A DNA stretch of 64,000 nt from assembly GCF_001999965.1 (NCBI RefSeq), contig NZ_CP019646.1:3410001-3474000 (forward strand). The letters are read 5' to 3'. Below, in pieces: positions 44,901-52,090 of this stretch (position 1 is the first letter of the stretch; the number at the start of each line of letters is the position of its first letter). A program made the position numbers and the translations under genes. This stretch comes from Limihaloglobus sulfuriphilus (GTDB lineage: Bacteria > Planctomycetota > Phycisphaerae > Sedimentisphaerales > Sedimentisphaeraceae). The notes under the pieces are model-generated. The model did no database searches, was not told the DNA's origin, and saw nothing but the letters and a program-made list of their open reading frames with translations.

Positions 44901-45862
44901 AATGGAGCCGCAAGCGCGGGCATTGCACCGTTGGAAACCACCAGGTCAAACACGGTTAATGTATCGATGTTTGAACGTGCGTTTGTGTTTGAGTTGTTGT
45001 CCATCAGCAGCGTGCCGTATGTGTCGGCAGCTTTTTTGGTGTAGATGGTACCTGCTCCGCCGCCCCTGTAGGCGTGGCTTATGCCGCCGTAAGCGGTTGT
45101 TGAACCCGCGTAAGTAGATGAATCGTAATATATTGCGATACGTCCGCCGCCTCCGCCGCCGCTGTCCTGTTCACTGACTTCATAGCCTCTGCCGCCGTTG
45201 GCGGAGATAAGGCCGTTACCGGTAAATGCGGCTGCGCCTAACCATATACTGCCGCCGGCACCGCCGCCGGAAGCCCCGTACCCGTGTGACTTACCATCAA
45301 TACCGTTAGCGGAAATGGTACCGTTATTTGTAAATGTTCCGCCGGCGATGATTTTTATGCGTCCGCCACCGGCGCCGCCTATACCCGCGTAACCATCGCC
45401 GCCGCCCGAGCCAAGATCAGAAGGTTCTGTAATAGAACCGTAGGCAATGCCGCCGGCGTATGGGCTCTCCGGGTTTCCGCCGTTTCCGCCATAGGCTCCA
45501 CCTCCGCCGCCGCCGTTAGAGTCGGTTCTGTCTCCTGTACCGGCTCCGGGGCCCTGTTCATTTATATAGCCTTTGCCGTTGACGTTTATAAGGCCGCCGG
45601 CGTCTATGACAACATCACCGGCGACTATGAGGTCAACCTCTTCGCCCGGGTAGTGAGTTATCTGCCCGCCGCTCATGACGTGGATACTGTTGAAATTATG
45701 CGTACCGGAAATAATCAACTGGCCGCTGCCGGTGACAACAATGTCCTCGCCGTCATAAGTGAAATTATCAGGCCCGATGGGGAAGGTTTCGACAATATCA
45801 ATTCCATAAAGATTTGAAATAAACAGAATTGATATGCACACCATAAAAAAATGCGTTCCCAT
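41930..45862 (-). CDS. Giant secreted glycine-rich repeat protein with dockerin-like tail
   Basis: 1310 residues. Signal peptide at 1-19 (FFMVCISILFISNLYG). Four repeats of about 287 residues follow, each with an entry strand section, G(K/R)GYxNxQGPGAGTG, a run of glycines with (A/G)YGNYGG or AYGGNGG, GSGGGDGYAG, SHGYGASGGG(S/A)GGSIW and GGGGRIA(V/I)YYDSSTYAG. The last 200 residues hold a Big-like module (VTPTGTIDGYVSYIDIEFSTAVDE) and a tail DLVNDDTINILDFAEFYKLW resembling half a dockerin. GAGGAG precedes the ATG. Likely a surface-layer, matrix or adhesion protein; the ligand is unknown. Frames seen on the opposite strand are artefacts of its GC bias. Confidence 0.85.
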   Translation of the reverse strand: MGTHFFMVCISILFISNLYGIDIVETFPIGPDNFTYDGEDIVVTGSGQLIISGTHNFNSIHVMSGGQITHYPGEEVDLIVAGDVVIDAGGLINVNGKGYINEQGPGAGTGDRTDSNGGGGGGAYGGNGGNPESPYAGGIAYGSITEPSDLGSGGGDGYAGIGGAGGGRIKIIAGGTFTNNGTISANGIDGKSHGYGASGGGAGGSIWLGAAAFTGNGLISANGGRGYEVSEQDSGGGGGGRIAIYYDSSTYAGSTTAYGGISHAYRGGGAGTIYTKKAADTYGTLLMDNNSNTNARSNIDTLTVFDLVVSNGAMPALAAPLTVNNATVETGGSISYPAGTYEIEMTVLGDLLIRTNGSINANPTVTVQGNITVEADGSITANGRGYINEQGPGAGTGTRTDTNGGGGGGAYGGNGGKPESIYAGGIAYGSITEPVDLGSGGGDGYAGVGGAGGGRIRVIASGTFTNNGTISANGVDGRSHGYGASGGGSGGSIWIDAGSFAGSGLISSNGGRSYEVSEEDGGGGGGGRIAVYYDSSTYTGSAAAYGGISHASRCGGAGTVYMKNNSDTYGTVSMDNNANTNTRSYIDTESEFDLHVANGAMPAIVGLLTANDVTVDAGGIITHTAESKDINIDMHGDMLVKTGGLIHANATITIAGGTVVEPDGNISANGKGYINQQGPGAGTGTRNETNGGGGGGAYGGNGGNPESPYAGGIGYGSVLEPAELGSGGGDGYAGIGGYGGGKLRISVGGKFTNDGTVSANGIDGRAHSYGSSGGGSGGSIWIDAGSFAGEGLVSANGGIGHLVSEEDSGSGGGGRIAVYYDSSTYAGEFQAFGGTGSTGRIGGAGTIATGFKGETKLVTVANNNLAEGLTHFDTTEQFSLLVKDGGKPAPISLLKLYDTTVAAGGILTHPADTTYLKVESYGDLVVEDQGVISASADIAAMNIAVEPGGVVSSDGKGYKNGQGPGAGTGTRNDGYGGGGGGGYGNYGGNPQSPYSGGSPYGNPYSPIEMGSGGGDGYAGIGGYGGGALRLQAAQSLNNDGLISSNGFNGRSHSYGASGGGSGGSILVTAGSVSGEGLITANGGNGYVVSEEDSGGGSGGRIAVLSSSDITLSEENIYALGGSGYQSGGVGTVYLNETGGELFVLDNVTPTGTIDGYVSYIDIEFSTAVDESTFDIDDITLTGPGGVLTVSAIERIDNPLYSNIYRVSFPMQTAEGVYTIEVGPYIASAHGGTLDQDHNGTYGEVTDVFYHEFSAEYTFWKPQLLGMAAAWLEVKEGNENFPQEYDLVNDDTINILDFAEFYKLWPGNNIH
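42600..45600 (-). repeat. Four direct repeats of about 860 bp inside the glycine-rich gene
   Basis: The complement of the GPGAGTG codons recurs near 42968, 43823, 44685 and 45545, at spacings of 855-862 bp. Flanking segments (GSGGGDGYAG, SSTYAG) repeat at the same spacing. Internal recombination or copy-number change is likely. Confidence 0.85.
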
Positions 45863-46263
45863 TTTACAAACTCCTCAATTAGTGTTTCTAATAGTTAATG
45901 ATCATTTTGGGATTCCCCGCAATGGCATTTTACACATCTTGTTCACTACATTAATTTTATTTAACGTTTTTAACAAAGTCAATAACAATTATTTTGAGGA
46001 TGATTGTTTTCAGCAAAACTGGCGATCTTTCTGTTTCGATAATGGAAAATGAAGCCGGCAGTCTCACTACAGTGAAGGCTTAGCAATGCTGTAACATCCT
46101 TTAAATAAGAGGGATAAAATAAGACAAAAACACCGTGACAGTGAAACAGCAGAAAAAGTCTTAAAAAAACCGATATAGCTTTCCTTGAAAAAAACTTATT
46201 GCAAGGGGAAAAAGATGTGTTTTTCTGTGCAGCTGTTACGCCGGCGGCTGAACAGTTTGGCGT
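45863..46263. other. Intergenic spacer
   Basis: 400 bp, AT-rich, between the glycine-rich gene (start) and the end of the MATE gene. It should hold the promoter of the glycine-rich gene. A hairpin CCTTG-N14-CAAGG (about 46193-46216) with A-rich loop is visible but has no T-tract. No coding sequence is convincing. Confidence 0.4.
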
Positions 46264-47679
46264 TTATATGAGCTCAGTTTCAGGGATAACTTCGGTTTCT
46301 ATAACCCGCATTGATTTCCAGAGCCCGCCCCTGAAACGCAGATAGAAGCACAGTCCCAGCACCGAAACAAACAACGTTAAAAACGTCCATGATGAGTATA
46401 TCCCAAAGCCAAACCATGCGAATATCATGCTGGGAATGACCATCAGTCCCCAGTGAAGCGATACCGAAAGTATCATTACAAACCGTGTGTCGCCGGCTCC
46501 CTTAAGAGCGTTGGAGAATATAATATTGGCGGCATCAATAACCGAATACGCGGCGAGGAAGTACATCAGCTTTACGGCGATGTTAACGGTTTTCGAATAC
46601 AGCTCGGGGTCTTTGGAGAATGGGTAAAGGCCCATCAGCATTCTGCCGAAGAAGATATAGCAGACCGAAATTAGAAGCATGTAGCCTGCGCAGACTTTGA
46701 AAGCTATCCAGACAGACCGCTCTGCGATATCCGGCTCGTTTCTGCCCAGATACTGCCCGACGAGTATGCTGATCCCGATTCCCAGGCCTATCATCGGCAT
46801 AAACGCGAACATGTTAACGTTGAATACCATTGAGCTTGCCAGCTGCTGGATGGCTCCGAAGCGCCCGATTATCATCAGAAAGAAGCTGAAAGCCAGCATG
46901 TCGAGTATAAAGTGCAGGCCGCTTGGCAGCCCGTATCTCATCAGCTCTCTGATAAGTCTAACACTCAAGCCTCTGCCGTGGAGGGTGTTGAATTCTTTGC
47001 GGTTGTGCGGCATGAAGAAAAGATAGGCAAAAACAGCAAGTGCCGCGTACTCGGAGAGCACCGTTGCAAGGGCGGCGCCGGTTACGCCCATCGCCGGCAG
47101 ACCTAATTTGCCGAATATCAGCAAATAATTCAGCCCTATATTCAGTATGCTGTTAAATATGTTTATCCACATCACAACCGATGTGATTCCCCGTCCGGAA
47201 TAGAATGACGAAATCGCACGGGATATAAGCAGCGGCAGGCCTACATACAGCAGAGTAGAAAAATATTCTATCTCATATTTCTTTATTTCGCTGTCATGGC
47301 CGATCGCGTTGAAGATGATATCCTGCATCGGCAGGAAAACCATCATCGCCATCCCCATCACGATTGAGAGATATATTGCCTGCCATATTATGGGGCCGAT
47401 ATTCTCTCGCTGTTTTGCCCCGGTGTACTGGGCGACAAATGTGTTGGCATAGGATACGATTCCCAGAAACAGTGAGATAAGGGTAAAGTGGAAGATTCCG
47501 GCAAACATCGCGCCGGTCATGGCGTTTGGTGAGTAATTAGATAGAAAAAGTCTGTCCGTGAACATCCTCACGGTAAATGCGCTGGTGCTGACTATCAACG
47601 GAGCAGCGATTTTCATCAGTTCGCCGCAGCCGCCGGGCCCGCTCCAAAAATTATTTATAAAACCCTGTTTTGTAAGCAT
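46264..47679 (-). CDS. MATE-family multidrug/sodium antiporter
   Basis: 471 residues with about 12 membrane helices in two related halves. The N-terminal half begins LMKIAAPLIVSTSAFTVRMFTDRLFL (typical MATE helix 1 with PL and D), and the middle has the SSFYSGRG and LPAMGVTGAALATVLSEY landmarks. MATE pumps export cationic drugs or metabolites using Na+ or H+. It lies alone, downstream of fabZ on the same strand but separated by the terminator at 47702-47735. Confidence 0.88.
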   Translation of the reverse strand: MLTKQGFINNFWSGPGGCGELMKIAAPLIVSTSAFTVRMFTDRLFLSNYSPNAMTGAMFAGIFHFTLISLFLGIVSYANTFVAQYTGAKQRENIGPIIWQAIYLSIVMGMAMMVFLPMQDIIFNAIGHDSEIKKYEIEYFSTLLYVGLPLLISRAISSFYSGRGITSVVMWINIFNSILNIGLNYLLIFGKLGLPAMGVTGAALATVLSEYAALAVFAYLFFMPHNRKEFNTLHGRGLSVRLIRELMRYGLPSGLHFILDMLAFSFFLMIIGRFGAIQQLASSMVFNVNMFAFMPMIGLGIGISILVGQYLGRNEPDIAERSVWIAFKVCAGYMLLISVCYIFFGRMLMGLYPFSKDPELYSKTVNIAVKLMYFLAAYSVIDAANIIFSNALKGAGDTRFVMILSVSLHWGLMVIPSMIFAWFGFGIYSSWTFLTLFVSVLGLCFYLRFRGGLWKSMRVIETEVIPETELI

Positions 47680-47701
47680 TTAGTGTTTTATGTCCGTTAA
47701 A

Positions 47702-47735
47702 AAAGGCCCTTATCCATTATTGAACAAGGGCCTTT
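47702..47735 (-). terminator. Intrinsic terminator after fabZ
   Basis: A 10-bp stem AAAGGCCCTT/AAGGGCCTTT with 14-nt loop; on the minus strand it is followed by T residues (complement of the A-run 47699-47704). Confidence 0.85.
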
Positions 47736-47759
47736 GTGGATCTTAATTACTGGGAATGG

Positions 47760-48233
47760 TCAAACATTCATACCAGATATTTCGCATTCAAAGATCATTT
47801 TGTCATTAACAATACCCTGAACTACGGCAGTAAACTTACGGCTCTGGATCTTTGTAATCTCTCCGAGCAGGTAAAGCCTCTCGCCGGGAACCACGGTGCC
47901 GCGGAATTTGGCGTTTTTTATGCCGGCAAATCCGAGAAAGCCCTGGGTGCCAAAGATTCGTTTCATGCAGAAGCTCGACAGTTGAGCCGCGGCTTCAACC
48001 ATAATCACGCCGGGCATTATCGGTCTTCCGGGGATATGCCCTCTGACCCAGAATTCGTTTTCTGTTAGATCTTTATATCCCAGAGCCTGACGGGCTTCTT
48101 TGTCGTACCAGACAACCGCGTCAAGCTGCTGCATTTCGTAATTCTGAGGATTGTATTTTAATATTTCATCCCGATCGAAGATTATATTGTTCTTATCAAT
48201 CTGGGAAATATCAACAAGTAGTTTTGGTGGCAT
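47760..48233 (-). CDS. fabZ: 3-hydroxyacyl-ACP dehydratase, FabZ type
   Basis: 157-residue hot-dog-fold protein. The catalytic region FWVRGHIPGRPIMPGVIMVEAAAQLS (about 62-87) has the FabZ His and Glu. NAKFRGTVVPGERLYL matches the second conserved strand. It dehydrates 3-hydroxyacyl-ACP in fatty acid synthesis. The N-terminal 40 residues are longer than in E. coli FabZ. GGAG precedes its ATG and it starts 23 bp after the small Hc1 gene on the same strand. Confidence 0.88.
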   Translation of the reverse strand: MPPKLLVDISQIDKNNIIFDRDEILKYNPQNYEMQQLDAVVWYDKEARQALGYKDLTENEFWVRGHIPGRPIMPGVIMVEAAAQLSSFCMKRIFGTQGFLGFAGIKNAKFRGTVVPGERLYLLGEITKIQSRKFTAVVQGIVNDKMIFECEISGMNV

Positions 48234-48256
48234 AGCCTCAATCTCCGCTCAAAAAT

Positions 48257-48424
48257 TTACGAACGCAGTTCGAGTATCTTTGCCCGAATGTCCTGAGCGG
48301 CCTTTTTGACTTCCTGCATTTGTTTACGTACCCGGGTACCTGCGGCGTTATTCCCGCCTTCGGCCTTCAATACGTCATCTTCAATAGCTTCTACTAATTG
48401 TTTCAGTGTTTCAAATTCTTGCAT
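48257..48424 (-). CDS. Histone H1-like Hc1-family small protein
   Basis: 55 residues beginning MQEFETLKQLVEAIEDDVLK and carrying GGNNAAGTRVRKQMQEVKK, the signature of bacterial Hc1/histone H1-like proteins. It lacks the long lysine tail of chlamydial Hc1. Such short Hc1 proteins are common in planctomycetes and chlamydiae and are thought to bind or bend DNA, although the role of the short form is unproven. GGAG lies 8 nt before the ATG. It is co-directional with fabZ, 23 bp apart. Confidence 0.85.
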   Translation of the reverse strand: MQEFETLKQLVEAIEDDVLKAEGGNNAAGTRVRKQMQEVKKAAQDIRAKILELRS

Positions 48425-48679
48425 GTTAAAACTCCATAGATATAATAACTTTGGATTAATAAAATACCGAATTAAGTCTTTTGTTATAAAAAGAACAATA
48501 ATACGGCTTTAAAAACAATAATTTGCTCACAGCATAAAAAAACGAATAGAAAAAGCAAGCAAAATGTTGTATAATAAGTTTATATTTATGTTTGATGCTG
48601 TCTGGAATACCCGTTTTTTTTACCGTTTCACAGAATTTTGACGGATTTATTTCATGAATAAGCGGAAGAAAGAGGTAAA
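48425..48679. other. Divergent spacer between Hc1-fabZ and ribF
   Basis: 255 bp, AT-rich, without genes. Promoters for both directions must be here; the minus strand carries a TTATTATATC motif about 25 bp before the Hc1 start that could be a -10 element. Confidence 0.4.
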
Positions 48680-49669
48680 ATGATAGTTATAAATGAATTC
48701 GAAAAGGCTCTCCCGAGCGAAAAGGGCTGGGTTGTATCAATAGGCAATTTTGACGGCCTGCATAAAGGCCACCAGGCAATCCTTAAAGAGGCTTGCAGGC
48801 TGGCTTCTCAGAGAAACACTCCCGGAGTGATGGCGATAACATTCGAGCCGCACCCAACAAAAATTCTCCGTCCTTCCAAGGCCCCCGTGTGCATAACTCC
48901 TATAGAACACAAACTTTATTTGTTTGAGAAGGCCGGCGTAGATGCGGTTGGTGTTGTGCATGATTCGTATGAGCTTTTGAATATGCCGCCTGAGAAATTT
49001 ATAGATGAGTTTCTCGTAGGCAAACTCAGGCCGGCCGCTGTTGTTGAGGGCGAGGATTTTGAGTTCGGTTACGGCAGAAGCGGAAATGTTGACATGCTCA
49101 GAGAGGTTGGAAAAGATAGAGGTTTTGATGTTTTTACCGTTGAGCTGGAGAAGATGAGCTTTTCGCGCGGAGAATCCGAAAAGATCGCAAGCTCATTGAT
49201 TCGGCATTTCATAGAAAAAGGGCGGATTAGTGATGTAACAGCCGCGACGGGGAGACCTTATCGGCTCATAGGCACAGTTTCCAGAGGCCGCGGCATTGGC
49301 AAAAGCCTTGGTTTTCCGACGGCAAACCTTGAGCCTGTCAGCCAGATGATACCTGCTGAGGGTGTGTATGCCGGCTGGGTGCAGGTTTCGCAGAGCCTGG
49401 AAGATGCCGGCCGGCAGGGGCGGCTAATCGAGGCGGTTTTCAGTTTGGGCCGTGCCAAAACCTTTATAACAGGGCACCCTTTGCTGATAGAAGCCCATAT
49501 TCTTGAGGAGAATTTTTCAGAGAATCTTTACGACAAATGGCTTGCGATGGACTTTGTTGACCAGATTAGAAAGCAGCGGAGGTTTGAGAGTGCAGATGAA
49601 CTTAAAGCTCAGATCGCAAAGGACTGCGCAGAGTCCCGCCGGATACTTGCAAATGCCAGGTTTAATTGA
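48680..49669 (+). CDS. ribF: Bifunctional riboflavin kinase/FAD synthetase
   Basis: 329 residues. The N-terminal adenylyltransferase domain has SIGNFDGLHKGHQAIL (about 21-36, the GxFDGxHxGH nucleotide site). The C-terminal kinase domain has GTVSRGRGIGKSLGFPTANL (about 197-216) and GVYAGW. It makes FMN from riboflavin and FAD from FMN. AGAGG precedes the ATG. Followed 26 bp later by rarA and then the formyl-THF cyclo-ligase, forming a three-gene housekeeping operon. Confidence 0.95.
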   Translation: MIVINEFEKALPSEKGWVVSIGNFDGLHKGHQAILKEACRLASQRNTPGVMAITFEPHPTKILRPSKAPVCITPIEHKLYLFEKAGVDAVGVVHDSYELLNMPPEKFIDEFLVGKLRPAAVVEGEDFEFGYGRSGNVDMLREVGKDRGFDVFTVELEKMSFSRGESEKIASSLIRHFIEKGRISDVTAATGRPYRLIGTVSRGRGIGKSLGFPTANLEPVSQMIPAEGVYAGWVQVSQSLEDAGRQGRLIEAVFSLGRAKTFITGHPLLIEAHILEENFSENLYDKWLAMDFVDQIRKQRRFESADELKAQIAKDCAESRRILANARFN

Positions 49670-49695
49670 ATTAAGATAGATAATACGTTAGTTAG

Positions 49696-51048
49696 ATGCC
49701 AAAACAAATAGACGCAAATCTGTTTTCAGAGAACGAAGATAAAACAATCTTCCAAAATGCCCCGCTTGCCGTGCGTATGCGTCCCGAGGTGATAGAGGAC
49801 TTTGCCGGACAGCAGCATTTCATCGGCCCCGGGCGTCTTTTGCGGCGAATGCTGGATGCCAGACGGCTTGCCAGCCTTATATTTTACGGCCCGCCCGGCG
49901 TTGGCAAGACCACGCTTGCCATGGTAATCTCAAACACCATAGAAGCGCGTTTTATCTATCTGAACGCTCCCTGCTCGAGTGTCTCAAAGGTGCGTGAGGT
50001 GATAGAGCTTGCCCGTAATCGGCTGTTGCGGGGTGAGGGTAAAACAGTTCTGTTTCTCGATGAGATTCACCGTTTCAACCGTGCCCAGCAAGACAGCCTG
50101 CTAAATGACGTTGAAAACGGTGTTATTACGCTGATCGCGGCGACGACCGAGAACCCGTTTTTTTCGGTGAATACGCCGCTGATAAGCCGAAGCACTGTCT
50201 TTCAGTTTGAGCCGCTATCTGTTGGTGATATTGTAAACTTGCTGAAAAGGGCGATAAGCGACGCTGATAAGGGGCTGGGCAATTACAATATTGAAGCAGA
50301 CGACGAAGCTCTGGAATTTATAGCCGCGCGATGTGACGGAGATGCCAGGCGAGCCCTGAATGCTCTGGAAGTAGCCGTGCTGAGCAGCTGCAAAAGCAGT
50401 ATGGGCCAGAAAGTGCACCTGGACAAACAGCTTGCCGCGGATTCCATACAGAAAAAGGCGATTCGCTCAGATGCCGCCGGCGACCAGCATTACAACCTTG
50501 CCAGTGCATTGCAGAAGAGCATAAGAGGCTCCGACCCCGACGCGGCGGTTTACTGGCTTGCCAGGCTTATTGCCGGCGGTGAAGATTTACGTTTTATCTC
50601 GCGGCGGATTGCGGTCTGCGCCGCCGAGGATATCGGAAACGCCGACCCGATAGCCTCAGTGCTTACTAACTCCTGTATTCAGATAGCCGAATTTGTCGGC
50701 TTTCCAGAGGCTCAGATACCACTGGCCCAGGCAGTTACATATCTCGCCTCGGCACCAAAATCCAACTCCGCGGTTACTGCCATTTCAGAAGCTGTTGCGG
50801 ATATAAACGGTGGCAGAACGATTGAAGTGCCGCCGCATCTGCGTGACGGCCATTATCCCGGCGCAAAAGAGCTTGGCAATGCACAGGATTATAAATACCC
50901 GCACAGTTATCCCGGAGGATATGTAGTTCAGGATTACCTGGGCGTTGAGTTGGACAAAAAATATTACCGGCCCAAAGATATCGGCCGCGAAAAGGTTATC
51001 AGGCAGCACCTCGAACACCTTGAAGAGTTGAAGAAGGGCGGCAAGTGA
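49696..51048 (+). CDS. rarA: Replication-associated recombination protein A (MgsA/RarA AAA+ ATPase)
   Basis: 450 residues. N-terminal PLAVRMRPEVIEDFAGQQHF, Walker A GPPGVGKTT (about 55-63), Walker B FLDEIHRFN (about 115) and sensor AATTENPFF; then the MgsA C-terminal domain with EDIGNADPIA and HYPGAKELGNAQDYKYPHSYPGGYV. It acts at stalled replication forks together with SSB and RecA. Its stop overlaps the GTG start of the next gene (GTGA). Confidence 0.95.
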   Translation: MPKQIDANLFSENEDKTIFQNAPLAVRMRPEVIEDFAGQQHFIGPGRLLRRMLDARRLASLIFYGPPGVGKTTLAMVISNTIEARFIYLNAPCSSVSKVREVIELARNRLLRGEGKTVLFLDEIHRFNRAQQDSLLNDVENGVITLIAATTENPFFSVNTPLISRSTVFQFEPLSVGDIVNLLKRAISDADKGLGNYNIEADDEALEFIAARCDGDARRALNALEVAVLSSCKSSMGQKVHLDKQLAADSIQKKAIRSDAAGDQHYNLASALQKSIRGSDPDAAVYWLARLIAGGEDLRFISRRIAVCAAEDIGNADPIASVLTNSCIQIAEFVGFPEAQIPLAQAVTYLASAPKSNSAVTAISEAVADINGGRTIEVPPHLRDGHYPGAKELGNAQDYKYPHSYPGGYVVQDYLGVELDKKYYRPKDIGREKVIRQHLEHLEELKKGGK

Positions 51049-51635
51049 GCCAGGATCTGCAAAAAACAAAAAAACTCATGAGAAAAGCCGTAGAAGAACG
51101 GCTAAAATGTCTTGACGGATTCGATATTCTCAAGGCAAGCCTCGATATTTCGCGGCGTTTTTTTGACCTCGAAGAGTACCGTGGGGCACGCAGTATCATG
51201 ATTTACAGCTCGATTCACGGCGAGGTCGATACCGAGCTGATAATGGATATGTCATGGCGGCTGAACAAGAATATCATTTATCCTGCTATCTGCTGGGAAA
51301 GACGTGAGCTTGTGCCGGTAAAAATAGATTCAGCAAAAGAGCTACGCCCGGGCAGATGGGGCCTGCTTGAGCCGGTGAATATGGAACCATATCCTCTCGA
51401 GGAGATTGATGTTGTCGTGGCGCCGGGGCTGGCGTTTGACCTTTGCGGAAACCGGCTTGGCAGGGGCGGCGGATATTATGACCGCTTTCTAAGTCGAAAA
51501 CATGATGCCGACGTGGTGGCGCTTGCCTTCAGCTGCCAGCTTCAAAGGTATGTGCCTACAGATGAAAACGACAAGATGGTGGATATCCTTATAACTGAGA
51601 ACATGACCGCGCATTGCGCAAAGCTCTACAATTAA
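51045..51635 (+). CDS. 5-formyltetrahydrofolate cyclo-ligase
   Basis: 196 residues, with a GTG start inside the rarA stop. Landmarks: KKLMRKAVEERL (N-terminal basic helix), IMIYSSIHGEVDTE, VVVAPGLAFDLCGNRLGRGGGYYDRFLS (about 125-151) and LAFSCQLQ. It converts 5-formyl-THF to 5,10-methenyl-THF with ATP. It is the last gene of ribF-rarA-fthC. An internal ATG at 51078 is possible, but the overlap favours coupling from the GTG. Confidence 0.9.
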   Translation: MSQDLQKTKKLMRKAVEERLKCLDGFDILKASLDISRRFFDLEEYRGARSIMIYSSIHGEVDTELIMDMSWRLNKNIIYPAICWERRELVPVKIDSAKELRPGRWGLLEPVNMEPYPLEEIDVVVAPGLAFDLCGNRLGRGGGYYDRFLSRKHDADVVALAFSCQLQRYVPTDENDKMVDILITENMTAHCAKLYN

Positions 51636-51650
51636 CTTATCCGCACTGTA

Positions 51651-51671
51651 GAGCCGCATTGCATGCGGCTC
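51651..51671. repeat. Perfect palindrome GAGCCGCAT-TGC-ATGCGGCTC
   Basis: Nine-bp stem and three-nt loop, 15 bp after the cyclo-ligase stop, without T-run. It has the look of a REP-type intergenic palindrome. Confidence 0.8.
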
Positions 51672-51780
51672 TCAATCTATGACAACTTAAAAAACACACA
51701 TATAATTTACACGCAAAGAGACGGAGAAATATGTTTCATATTTTTCTAAAATCTTTGACGTAAAAGTGTTTACAACGCAA

Positions 51781-51803
51781 AGAGACGCAAGCATTGCGTC
51801 TCT
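51781..51803. repeat. Perfect palindrome AGAGACGCAA-GCA-TTGCGTCTCT
   Basis: Ten-bp stem and three-nt loop, with no T-run. The same construction as the preceding palindrome but a different stem sequence. Confidence 0.8.
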
Positions 51804-51910
51804 ACCGGGGCGATTTTGATAAATATACATAGAGATAGATATAAACCTCTCTATAAGCTAAGTTTACATAGTGCCAATGAAAATTAATTACACAAAAAAA
51901 ATAAAAATTA

Positions 51911-51939
51911 TTGACAACATGCGTTTTTGTTTATAGTAT
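51911..51939 (+). promoter_or_regulatory. Sigma-70 promoter of the PEP-CTERM gene
   Basis: TTGACA (51911-51916), 17-bp spacer, TAGTAT (51934-51939), about 150 bp before the coding start, which leaves a 5' untranslated leader. Confidence 0.75.
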
Positions 51940-52090
51940 CATGGAGTATTTGATGAATGCACGTGAGCAGAAAGACTGAGAGAGATTGTGTTAATAGCTC
52001 TTCTTTTTCCTCCAAAGTGCAACAATGCGGTCTGCGTATAGTGTAGCGCAGACAAAAGATGTTTACAACTCAATCAACAGGGAGAAAATT

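Larger units (their letters stand above)
51636..52090. other. Spacer with palindromes and the promoter of the PEP-CTERM gene
   Basis: 455 bp without genes. Contains the two perfect palindromes at 51651-51671 and 51781-51803, a repeated phrase CGCAAAGAGACG (51711-51722 and 51776-51787), and the promoter 51911-51939. Confidence 0.6.

Noticed and set aside
42763-45561. Several frames opposite the glycine-rich gene
   Set aside because: Arginine-rich frames produced by the GC skew of the repeat; none has a start site or domain.
51651-51671. Terminator after the formyl-THF cyclo-ligase gene
   Set aside because: A good stem but no T-run follows on either strand.
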